Under the pieces are notes generated by a model, which saw only the letters and a program-made list of their open reading frames with translations, did no database searches and was not told where the DNA came from. This document shows, piece by piece, positions 1 through 5,814 of a stretch of 6,770 nucleotides of DNA; within the stretch, counting starts at the first letter, position 1, and each line of letters starts with the position of its first letter. The DNA is taken from contig CAAEVC010000115.1 in the NCBI GenBank assembly GCA_900759415.1, positions 1 through 6,770 of the forward strand. Direction: 5' to 3'. This stretch comes from an uncultured Dialister sp. (GTDB taxonomy: Bacteria; Bacillota; Negativicutes; Veillonellales; Dialisteraceae). A program made the translations under genes and the position numbers.

Positions 1-2
1 GG

Positions 3-68
3 GGAGACGCTGTTGTTTGGGGAGAACTTCATAAAACTGATTTTGATATTAGTTTTTACTGGGACTAA
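3..68 (+). CDS. Possible C-terminal end of an upstream gene (partial)
   Basis: Reading from position 3, an open frame runs in from the window edge and ends at TAA 66-68, giving about 21 residues that finish in DFDISFYWD. Its mix of charged and aromatic residues looks more protein-like than the other two forward frames. Frame 1 is also open (to TAA 88-90) but gives an almost wholly hydrophobic tail, and frame 2 stops early. The piece is too short to assign to a family, and it could be non-coding. If real, it ends about 55 nt before lspA. Confidence 0.3.
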   Translation, partial: GDAVVWGELHKTDFDISFYWD

Positions 69-96
69 AAACACACTTTTTGTCCTATAACCCTTA

Positions 97-105
97 TGGT
101 ATAAT
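97..105 (+). promoter_or_regulatory. Extended -10 promoter for the lspA run
   Basis: TGG followed by a perfect TATAAT (100-105) forms an extended -10 element. No good -35 lies 16-18 nt upstream; the region there is TTTTTG-like at 77-82, so the TG motif probably compensates. The expected start near 112 leaves a leader of only about 12 nt, just enough for the AGGAGG ribosome binding site at 113-118. Confidence 0.6.
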
Positions 106-123
106 ACAGGGCAGGAGGAATTT

Positions 124-558
124 ATGAAATCTGTTTTGATTGCGTTGATTATTGCTGCACTGGACCAGTTTACCAAATGGGTCGTGCAGAGCCATATGGA
201 CCTGGGGGAGACGATACCTCTCATTCCCCATGTTTTTCATCTGACCTATATTTTGAATCCTGGCGCTGCCTTCGGGATCCTGCCTCATCAGAGCTGGTTC
301 TTCCTTCTGATTGTGGCGGCTCTCTATGTGGCATTCTTCATAGGGAGAAAGAAGATACCTCAGAAGCCCACTTATTTCCCGCTGGCGGTCAGCATGCTTC
401 TTGGCGGTGCACTTGGAAATGCCATCGACCGGGCATGGATTGGAAGTGTAGTTGATTTCTTTGATTTCCGTATCTGGCCGATTTTCAATGTGGCAGATAT
501 TTTTATTACTGTGGGTATTGCACTGATTGCATTTTATTTTTGGAGACATAGTACATGA
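124..558 (+). CDS. lspA: Lipoprotein signal peptidase (signal peptidase II)
   Basis: This is the inner-membrane aspartyl protease that removes the signal peptide of prolipoproteins after lipid is attached to the lipobox cysteine. The 144-residue product is slightly short for the family (about 150-165). It has hydrophobic segments near residues 1-13, 57-73, 86-98 and 124-140. All the family blocks are visible: DQFTK at 14-18, NPGAAFG at 45-51, GGALGNAIDR at 94-103 and the FNVAD block at 121-125. The catalytic pair is expected to be Asp102 and Asp125, as judged from the positions of these motifs. The start is set by AGGAGG at 113-118, five nt before the ATG. Its TGA overlaps the next gene's ATG (ATGA, 555-558), which suggests translational coupling. 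The lspA then pseudouridine-synthase order is common in Firmicutes. Identification is firm. Confidence 0.97.
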   Translation: MKSVLIALIIAALDQFTKWVVQSHMDLGETIPLIPHVFHLTYILNPGAAFGILPHQSWFFLLIVAALYVAFFIGRKKIPQKPTYFPLAVSMLLGGALGNAIDRAWIGSVVDFFDFRIWPIFNVADIFITVGIALIAFYFWRHST

Positions 559-1478
559 ACCGTATTACTTGTGTGATTACAGCTAAAGAAGACGGCGCCC
601 GTCTGGATCAGATTTTGAAGGATGCTTCCGGCTTGACCCGCTCTGAAGTACAGAAATGGATTAAAGAGGGGAAAGCCATCCTTCTTCGGGACCGTATGGT
701 AAGACCGAATTACCATGTAAAGGAAGGGGACGAGATTTCTTTTACCTGGGAAGACAAGAAGGAACTGGAACTCATTCCTGAAGATATTCCCCTTCATATC
801 CTTTACGAAGATGAGGATATGATTGTGATTAATAAGGCAAGGGGGATGGTAGTTCATCCCGGTTCTGGAAATCCAAACGGTACTCTTTCCAATGCGCTTC
901 TCTATCACTGCGGGCCTTCCCTTCTGGAAGCCTGCGAAGATCCTATCCGTCCCGGCATTGTGCACCGGCTGGATAAAGATACCTCCGGCGTGATGGTGGC
1001 TGCCAAATCAGCCCGGGCTTTTCCTGTACTGAAAGAGGAAATCGCCACCCATGAAGCCCAGCGTCATTATGTGGCTCTTGTACATGGACAGATGGAAGGA
1101 AGCAAAGGGGTCATCGAACTTCCTTTAGGCAGAAGTACAAAAGACAGAATGAAATGGGATGTACAGCCCAAAACCGGCAAGGAGGCCATTACCCATTTCA
1201 GAGTTATTGAATTCATGAAAGATTATTCTTATCTGGAACTGAAACTGGAAACCGGACGGACTCATCAGATCCGTGTCCATATGGCTCATATCGGCCATCC
1301 GGTAGTCAATGACCCCCTCTACGGATGGAAGAAGGATCATTTTCCCATTGAAGGGCAGGCTCTCCATTCCAGAACTCTTGATTTGAAGCATCCGGTGACT
1401 GGAGAAGAAATGCATTTTGAAGCACCGGTTCCTGATGACTTCCTCCAGTGCCTTGCTATTGCAAGAAAGGGAGAATAA
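555..1478 (+). CDS. rluD: RluA/RluD-family 23S rRNA pseudouridine synthase
   Basis: This cytoplasmic enzyme converts uridine to pseudouridine in structured RNA; family members of this architecture act mainly on 23S rRNA. The 307-residue protein has an N-terminal S4 RNA-binding domain (about residues 14-62, including ARLDQIL and SEVQKWIKEGKAI) and a catalytic RluA-type domain from about 80 onward. The signature HRLDKDTSG lies at 137-145, with Asp140 as the expected nucleophile. A second family block, GRTHQIRVHMAHIGHPVVND, lies at 234-253, followed by PLYG. Translation starts inside the lspA stop codon, with a GGAG at 542-545. Domain layout and position next to lspA match the RluD-like YlyB of Bacillus. 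The symbol rluD is the closest family name, and the exact uridines modified cannot be read from sequence. Confidence 0.92.
   Translation: MNRITCVITAKEDGARLDQILKDASGLTRSEVQKWIKEGKAILLRDRMVRPNYHVKEGDEISFTWEDKKELELIPEDIPLHILYEDEDMIVINKARGMVVHPGSGNPNGTLSNALLYHCGPSLLEACEDPIRPGIVHRLDKDTSGVMVAAKSARAFPVLKEEIATHEAQRHYVALVHGQMEGSKGVIELPLGRSTKDRMKWDVQPKTGKEAITHFRVIEFMKDYSYLELKLETGRTHQIRVHMAHIGHPVVNDPLYGWKKDHFPIEGQALHSRTLDLKHPVTGEEMHFEAPVPDDFLQCLAIARKGE
1467..1473 (+). promoter_or_regulatory. Ribosome binding site that fixes the peptidase start
   Basis: AAGGGAG lies seven nt before ATG 1481 and within the last codons of the synthase gene. An upstream in-frame ATG at 1448 has no such site, would overlap the previous gene by 31 nt, and would add an un-family-like cysteine- and lysine-rich dozen residues. 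This supports 1481 as the true start. Confidence 0.75.
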
Positions 1479-1480
1479 AA

Positions 1481-2431
1481 ATGGAAACAAGAACGGTCCA
1501 CGTACCAGGATTTACCATCGGTACCGCAGAAGACAGAAAGGGACTCACCGGAGTTACAGTGATTCTGGCACCGGAAGGCGGTGCAGCAGCTGCTGTAGAT
1601 GTGCGGGGATGCGCACCGGGCACCAGAGAAACTGATCTTCTAAGTCCTGAAAAAACAGTACAGAAAATCCATGCAGTTGTCCTTTCCGGCGGTTCTGCCT
1701 TCGGGCTGGAATCCGATTCCGGTGTTATGAAATATCTGGCAGAGAAGGGCATCGGATTTCCTGTAGGCGACGTGACCGTTCCTATTGTCTGCGGAGCTGT
1801 ACTCTTTGATCTGGCTATCGGAAATCCCCGTGCATGGCCTGATCTTAAAATGGGTTATGAAGCAGCATCCAGAGCAGATACTGTATTCCCTGTGGGATGC
1901 TATGGCGCAGGAACAGGGGCTTCTGTGGGAAAGCTCACCGGATTTGAACATGCCATGAAAAGCGGCGCCGGTTATGCAGAACTCTCTCTTCCCGGCGGAC
2001 TCTATGTAGGTGCCTACATGGCAGTCAATGCATGCGGAGAAGTGTATGAAGGTGATGAGATCCTTGCCGGTGCACTGGCAGAGGATGACCGTACTCTCAT
2101 TTCCTCCAGAGAACTGATGCTTGAAGGTTATAAAAGACAGATGGGGGCGAATACATCCATCGGATGCGTCATCACCAATGGCCGCCTGTCCAAAGCAGAA
2201 TGCCGGGCGGTGGCTGGTATGGCTCATGACGGATTTGCCACTTCCATCCGTCCTGTCCACACTACCATGGATGGAGATACGGTTTTCGTCATGTCCTCCG
2301 GGGAAATGGAAGCGGAAGTGGATACCATCGGCTATATGGCAGTAGAAGCCATCCGTCTGGCGGTCCTTGATGCCGTCCGTTCTTCTGAGAAAATGGGAGG
2401 CCGTCCTTCCTTTAAGGAAATCCACGGATAA
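1481..2431 (+). CDS. P1/S58-family peptidase (DmpA-like aminopeptidase/esterase)
   Basis: The 316-residue product is a member of the P1 (Pfam Peptidase_S58) family, which includes L-aminopeptidase D-Ala-esterase DmpA and beta-aminopeptidase BapA. These are made as one chain and cut themselves to expose a new N-terminal Ser or Thr nucleophile. Family blocks seen are LSGGSAFGLESDSGV at 68-82, GAGTGASVGK at 142-151, GANTSIGCVITN at 222-233 and the DGFATSIRPVHTTMDGDTVF stretch at 250-269. By alignment with DmpA/BapA I infer cleavage between Asn224 and Thr225, giving chains of about 224 and 92 residues. No signal peptide is visible, so it is probably cytoplasmic. It follows the synthase after 2 nt. 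The natural substrate is unknown; small peptides or amides are likely. No terminator is seen before the next promoter. Confidence 0.9.
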   Translation: METRTVHVPGFTIGTAEDRKGLTGVTVILAPEGGAAAAVDVRGCAPGTRETDLLSPEKTVQKIHAVVLSGGSAFGLESDSGVMKYLAEKGIGFPVGDVTVPIVCGAVLFDLAIGNPRAWPDLKMGYEAASRADTVFPVGCYGAGTGASVGKLTGFEHAMKSGAGYAELSLPGGLYVGAYMAVNACGEVYEGDEILAGALAEDDRTLISSRELMLEGYKRQMGANTSIGCVITNGRLSKAECRAVAGMAHDGFATSIRPVHTTMDGDTVFVMSSGEMEAEVDTIGYMAVEAIRLAVLDAVRSSEKMGGRPSFKEIHG

Positions 2432-2453
2432 GATCCTGAGAGAATGCATGACT

Positions 2454-2482
2454 TTGACAACCATGTCCTTTTATCTTATAAT
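2454..2482 (+). promoter_or_regulatory. Perfect consensus promoter for ssrA
   Basis: TTGACA at 2454-2459 and TATAAT at 2477-2482 are separated by exactly 17 nt, an ideal housekeeping-sigma promoter. The predicted start near 2489 lies about 8 nt before the mature tmRNA end at 2497, leaving a short leader for RNase P to remove. Such a strong promoter suits an abundant stable RNA. Confidence 0.9.
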
Positions 2483-2496
2483 TGAAATACCCTTTA

Positions 2497-2839
2497 GGGG
2501 ATGTACCGGTTTCGACAGGAGATTCTGGTTCATAAACAGCGAGTCGGGATTCCATCTACCCGTTAAACGGTGGGCAAACTTAAACGCAAAACGTGATTTT
2601 GCTTTAGCAGCCTAACTGCTAATGTCCCCTGGCGTTTTCCTATGACCTCAGGCTGACATCAACCAATAGGATACCAACAGAGGCTTTTCGGGACTCTCGC
2701 GGGAAATCAATTCCGGAATCGGCAAAGGCAGTTTGTTCCTGTACGATACTTTGCTTAAATCATAAAACAGTAACTGCACTCGGAGAGGTTTATGAGACAG
2801 GCTTTTTGGACAGGGGTTCGACTCCCCTCATCTCCACCA
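2497..2839 (+). ncRNA. ssrA: Transfer-messenger RNA (tmRNA), one-piece
   Basis: This 343-nt RNA rescues stalled ribosomes by acting first as alanyl-tRNA and then as a short message that tags the nascent protein for proteolysis. The 5' end GGGGATG (2497-2503) pairs with CATCTCC (2829-2835) as the acceptor stem, followed by A and an encoded CCA at 2837-2839. The conserved 5' segment ACCGGTTTCGACAGG is present. The T arm is AGGGG (2812-2816) and CCCCT (2824-2828) around loop TTCGACT. Helix P2 is supported by TCATAAAC (2530-2537) pairing with GTTTATGA (2788-2795). The tag reading frame is at 2574-2615, and its stop sits in the loop of hairpin AGCAG/CTGCT (2606-2620). The later half (about 2621-2770) has pairing typical of the pseudoknots. 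The single continuous layout excludes a permuted two-piece form. Confidence 0.97.
2574..2615 (+). other. tmRNA proteolysis-tag reading frame
   Basis: From resume codon GCA at 2574 the frame encodes ANLNAKRDFALAA and stops at TAA 2613-2615. With the alanine carried by the tmRNA itself, the added tag would be A-ANLNAKRDFALAA. The end ALAA matches the C-terminal signal recognised by ClpXP in other bacteria. At 13 encoded residues it is longer than the 10 of E. coli. The resume position is inferred from the usual GCA resume codon after the first pseudoknot region and from the downstream stop hairpin. Confidence 0.88.
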
Positions 2840-2865
2840 GAATTAACAGGCGGAAAAGCCTTTTG

Positions 2866-2910
2866 AAAAGGACTGTGAAAGAATGGAGATATTTTTCACA
2901 GTTCTTTTTT
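2866..2910 (+). terminator. Intrinsic terminator of ssrA
   Basis: GGACTGTGAAA (2870-2880) pairs with TTTCACAGTTC (2894-2904) with one G-T wobble, and flanking A's at 2866-2869 can pair with the T run. The loop is 13 nt and six T's follow at 2905-2910. The A run opposite the T run suggests it may also work on the opposite strand. Confidence 0.9.
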
Positions 2911-2944
2911 ATTGTTTTGCTATATCGATATATATAGATAAATA

Positions 2945-2973
2945 TTGACAAAAGTCTATATGTCAGATATAAT
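2945..2973 (+). promoter_or_regulatory. Perfect consensus promoter for the thioredoxin gene
   Basis: TTGACA at 2945-2950 and TATAAT at 2968-2973 are spaced by exactly 17 nt. The upstream side (2911-2944) is very AT-rich and could act as an UP element; it includes the perfect 12-nt palindrome TATATCGATATA at 2921-2932. The expected start near 2980 gives a leader of about 38 nt with ribosome binding site AAAGGAGA at 3003-3010. Confidence 0.88.
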
Positions 2974-3017
2974 AAAGTCAAAAGAACAAAGTTAAGAATT
3001 AGAAAGGAGAGATAACT

Positions 3018-3335
3018 ATGGTACAGGGAATTACCGGCACCGCAGCTATTGATGAATTGATTAAAGGGGGAGACGTCATTTTAGGATTCTCTGCTCCCTG
3101 GTGCGGATACTGCAGAAGATTACGTCCTATGGTAGAAAAGCTTTCCGATGAAATTAATACACCGGTCTACGGATTGAATGTAGATGTAGATGAAGAAATT
3201 GCCAAACGCTATGAAGTGGAAACCATTCCTACCCTGATTTATTTCAAGGATGGGAAACCGGTCAACCGCATCATCGGATACGGCACTGTAGGATATGAAG
3301 ATCTGAAAGCTTTCGTTGAAAAAGCAAAAGAATAA
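3018..3335 (+). CDS. Thioredoxin-family protein with CGYC active site
   Basis: The 105-residue single-domain thioredoxin fold has the usual length of a stand-alone thioredoxin. It is a cytoplasmic dithiol-disulfide oxidoreductase with no signal peptide or membrane segment. The active site is SAPWCGYC, with cysteines at 29 and 32. The conserved cis-proline follows in ETIPTLIYF (Pro71), and the C-terminal part KDGKPVNRIIGYG matches the family beta-hairpin and Gly pattern. Tyr31 replaces the proline of classical WCGPC thioredoxins. That position tunes redox potential in the family, so this may be a specialised reductase rather than the main TrxA, and I therefore give no symbol. The start is supported by AAAGGAGA seven nt upstream. 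The gene has its own promoter and terminator, so it is monocistronic. It may work with a thioredoxin or alternative reductase encoded elsewhere. Confidence 0.93.
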   Translation: MVQGITGTAAIDELIKGGDVILGFSAPWCGYCRRLRPMVEKLSDEINTPVYGLNVDVDEEIAKRYEVETIPTLIYFKDGKPVNRIIGYGTVGYEDLKAFVEKAKE

Positions 3336-3349
3336 CAGCGTATGCTGAA

Positions 3350-3379
3350 AGGGCTGTGAGAAATTCTCACAGCTTTTTT
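3350..3379 (+). terminator. Intrinsic terminator of the thioredoxin gene
   Basis: GCTGTGAG (3353-3360) pairs with CTCACAGC (3366-3373) around a tight AT loop, followed by six T's at 3374-3379. Wobble and A-T pairs can extend the base. The arm shares CTGTGA with the ssrA terminator. Confidence 0.9.
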
Positions 3380-3415
3380 CTTAGAAATATTATTCAGCGA
3401 AGGAGACTGCAAAAG

Positions 3416-3424
3416 TGATACAAT
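3416..3424 (+). promoter_or_regulatory. Candidate extended -10 promoter for the Sel1-thiM-thiE run
   Basis: TGA followed by TACAAT (3419-3424) fits an extended -10 element one mismatch from consensus. The nearest -35-like match (TTCAGC at 3393-3398) is 20 nt away and poor. Since a terminator sits just upstream at 3350-3379, the run needs its own promoter, and this is the best candidate in the gap. It looks much weaker than the two promoters upstream. Confidence 0.45.
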
Positions 3425-3480
3425 AAAGATGATCAGAACCATATTTTTCAGATGTAGAACGAAAGGGAGTGAAGAAAGGG

Positions 3481-4995
3481 ATGGATTCGCCGAATTTATC
3501 AAAAGAAGAACTGCTTTATCTTGGCGAGCAGTATCTGAAAATCAGAAATTATAAGAAAGCAATGTCCTGCCTTTCTCAGGCGGCTCTTCTTGGGAATAAT
3601 AAGGCATGCACCCGGCTTTTTACTCTGGCTGAAAAGTTCTATAAGGAAGAAGAATATGGAGACGCTCATCGTGCATTTACCATTCTGTCCGGCATGGGCC
3701 ATGGGAAGAGCACCCTGTATCTTGGGAAAATGAATGAATATGGATTGGGACGAAGAGTCAATATCCAGGAAGCTTTTGAAAATTATGCAGCCGCCTTCCA
3801 GCAGGGCGTTCCTATGGGAGCTTATCGGGCAGGCAAACTTATGACCAGAGATGCCCTCCGTTATCCGGACATCAGAGATATTGCAGTCAGCTGGTATGAG
3901 GAGGCCATCCAGCAGGGGATCAATGAAGGGTATGCTGAAATCGGCAAGTTGTATCTGGACCGGGGAAGAGAAGAAAGACCGGGAAATCCGCCAAAGAATG
4001 ACAAGACGGCTCTTTCCTGGTTCCTGAAAGGTGCACTCCGGGGGGACAGGCTTTCAAGAGAACTGGCAGGCGACTGTTTCATCCATGGAAAGGGAACCGC
4101 AGTGAACCTTCAGCAGGGGCTGGCACTCTATCGCCAGGCTTTCCATGACGGAAGCATATCAGTATGCTTTAAACTGGGGGATCTCTATTTCCAGGGGAAA
4201 AGGGTTCATAAAAATATAGACCTTTCGATTGCCTGGTATCTGAAAGCTTTTGAACGGGGCGATGAAAGAGGGAAATACGAAGCCGGCCGGGTATCCTATC
4301 TGGCAGGGATCTCCTTACTGGGGAAACAGGCTGCGGAAAATCAGGAAAAAGCACTGCACTATCTGAAACAGGCCATTTCCTTTGGATATTTTGAGGCTTA
4401 TGTAGAACTGGCAGCCATTGCCAAAAAAGAGGGCAATGAAAAAGAATACGTTACCTGTCTCAAGCAGGGCATGAAAGCAGGGAACGAAGAATGCCGCAAA
4501 AAATGGATCGGCTACTCCAAAAATAAAGCGGCAGGATACATGGGTTCTGTACAAGAATTCAATGATCCGACAGTCAAGAAGAACCTGTCCAAAGAAGAAC
4601 TCCGGGACCTGAAAGAAGGCGTCGAATGGTACAGGAAGGCAGCCAATGCAGGGGACGTGGATTCCTGGGCTATTCTTGCCCGGTACTACCTTTTTTATGG
4701 AAACCTTTTGGGGATTAAAGATAAAGACTTTATCCGGGCAGCCAAAAACGGTTATCTGGCAGAAGTAGGAAATACCAGAGCCTTTCTCTGGCTCTATTAT
4801 GCGGGAGAGCGTCCCGTCCTGGGAGAAGCACTGCATGAAGAAAATCCCAAACAGGCCTTCCTGCTGGCAAGGCAGCTGGCTTCTGAGGGAAATAAGAGCT
4901 TCTATCCTATTCTGTCTCTCTACTATGAGACTGGATATGGCACAAAAAGAAGCATGCGTATGGCGAAGTTCTGGAAAGAACGGGCTGGAGAATAA
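3481..4995 (+). CDS. Sel1/TPR-repeat protein, function unknown
   Basis: The 504-residue protein is built almost wholly from Sel1-like (TPR-type) helical repeats, which act as protein-binding scaffolds. An N-terminal TPR-like pair (about 7-40) is followed by Sel1 units near 77-110, 152-189, 193-225, 229-262 and 266-304. Good examples are LGKMNEYGLGRRVN, AGDCFIHGKGTAVN and LGDLYFQGKRVHKN, each followed by an aromatic helix ending in a Gly. Less regular units lie at 307-336 and 380-470, and a last Sel1 match, YYETGYGTKRSMRMAKFW, is at 481-498. No signal peptide, membrane segment or enzyme domain is seen, so it is probably cytoplasmic. I chose ATG 3481 with AAGGGAG at 3463-3469. GTG 3469 is in frame but lies on that site with no spacing. 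It sits 12 nt before thiM and is probably cotranscribed. The partner is unknown. Confidence 0.85.
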   Translation: MDSPNLSKEELLYLGEQYLKIRNYKKAMSCLSQAALLGNNKACTRLFTLAEKFYKEEEYGDAHRAFTILSGMGHGKSTLYLGKMNEYGLGRRVNIQEAFENYAAAFQQGVPMGAYRAGKLMTRDALRYPDIRDIAVSWYEEAIQQGINEGYAEIGKLYLDRGREERPGNPPKNDKTALSWFLKGALRGDRLSRELAGDCFIHGKGTAVNLQQGLALYRQAFHDGSISVCFKLGDLYFQGKRVHKNIDLSIAWYLKAFERGDERGKYEAGRVSYLAGISLLGKQAAENQEKALHYLKQAISFGYFEAYVELAAIAKKEGNEKEYVTCLKQGMKAGNEECRKKWIGYSKNKAAGYMGSVQEFNDPTVKKNLSKEELRDLKEGVEWYRKAANAGDVDSWAILARYYLFYGNLLGIKDKDFIRAAKNGYLAEVGNTRAFLWLYYAGERPVLGEALHEENPKQAFLLARQLASEGNKSFYPILSLYYETGYGTKRSMRMAKFWKERAGE

Positions 4996-5007
4996 CAGGA
5001 GGATACG

Positions 5008-5814
5008 ATGGAACTGGGAAAATATTTAGATGAGGTAAGAAAAGTGAATCCGCTGGTGCATCATATCACGAACTATGTGACAGTGAACGACTGCGCCAAT
5101 GGCTGCCTTGCCATAGGCGGATCTCCGGTTATGGCAGATTCCTGTGACGAAGCGGCTGACATGGCATCTATTGCATCTTCCGTGGTTCTTAATATGGGCA
5201 CTCTCAAGGTGGCACAGGTAGAATCCATGATGATTGCGGGGCGAAAAGCAAACGAAAGAAAGATTCCTGTCGTGTTTGACCCGGTAGGCGTGGGTGCCAC
5301 GCCCTTCCGGGAAAGAATGGCTCAGGAAATCATGGAAACCGTTCACATGACGGTGGTCAGAGGGAATATGTCTGAAATCCTTTCCCTTGGCGGAGAAGAT
5401 GTGAGGACAAAGGGAGTAGATGCTTCCGGCACAGTAGATATGGAAGAAGCGCTGCCCATAGCCAGAAAGCTGGCAGTAAAATGGAACACCGTAGTCGTTA
5501 TCAGCGGACCGACAGATATAGTTACCGATGGCACAAGAGTCGTACTTGTCCATAATGGCTCTGATAAAATGCCGCTTATTACCGGATCCGGATGTATGTG
5601 TACCACCATCATCGGTGCCTTCTGCGGCGCCAATCCGGAAAATTCATTTGAAAGTGCAGCGTCTGCCATGATTTCCATGGGCCTTGCAGGAGAAAGGGCA
5701 TGGAAACAGTGGGAAGACAGCGGACTTGGCCATTTCCACCTTGGCCTTATTGACGAATTGGGAAAGATGACTGGAAAAACACTGGAAGAAGGGGCCCGTT
5801 ATGAAGAACATTGA
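5008..5814 (+). CDS. thiM: Hydroxyethylthiazole kinase
   Basis: ThiM phosphorylates 4-methyl-5-(2-hydroxyethyl)thiazole with ATP, letting the cell salvage the thiazole half of thiamine. The 268-residue length is normal for this ribokinase-fold family. Visible family blocks are the N-terminal substrate region NPLVHHITNYVTVNDCANG at 14-32 followed by GGSPVMA, LNMGTL at 61-66, DPVGVGATPFR at 91-101, RGNMSEI at 118-124 and the nucleotide/catalytic TGSGC at 192-196, where Cys196 matches the conserved family cysteine. The start is supported by AGGAGG at 4997-5002, five nt upstream. It lies 12 nt after the Sel1 gene and overlaps thiE by 14 nt, so it is in an operon with both. The 12-nt gap leaves no room for a TPP riboswitch. 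Identification is firm. Confidence 0.97.
   Translation: MELGKYLDEVRKVNPLVHHITNYVTVNDCANGCLAIGGSPVMADSCDEAADMASIASSVVLNMGTLKVAQVESMMIAGRKANERKIPVVFDPVGVGATPFRERMAQEIMETVHMTVVRGNMSEILSLGGEDVRTKGVDASGTVDMEEALPIARKLAVKWNTVVVISGPTDIVTDGTRVVLVHNGSDKMPLITGSGCMCTTIIGAFCGANPENSFESAASAMISMGLAGERAWKQWEDSGLGHFHLGLIDELGKMTGKTLEEGARYEEH

Noticed and set aside
1640..2464. Minus-strand open frame of 274 codons opposite the P1 peptidase
   Set aside because: The + strand frame matches every family motif of a known peptidase. The antisense product has a His/Cys-rich, low-complexity look and no recognisable domain.
2367..2615. Plus-strand open frame spanning the end of the peptidase gene and the tmRNA tag
   Set aside because: The frame crosses the peptidase stop region, the ssrA promoter and the tRNA-like part of tmRNA. 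Only its last 13 codons are translated, as the tmRNA tag.
2790..2981. Minus-strand open frame of 63 codons containing EMRGVEPLS
   Set aside because: Its C-terminal part is simply the antisense of the tmRNA T arm and acceptor end, a well-known source of false proteins beside tRNA-like genes. The rest covers the terminator and AT-rich promoter.
3469..3480. GTG 3469 as start of the Sel1-repeat gene
   Set aside because: The only Shine-Dalgarno-like sequence ends at this codon, leaving no spacing. ATG 3481 has a spacing of about 11 nt. The difference is four residues.
4315..4836. Minus-strand open frame of 173 codons opposite the Sel1 gene
   Set aside because: The + strand repeats are clear and continuous here. 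The antisense product is Phe/Cys-rich and shows no domain.
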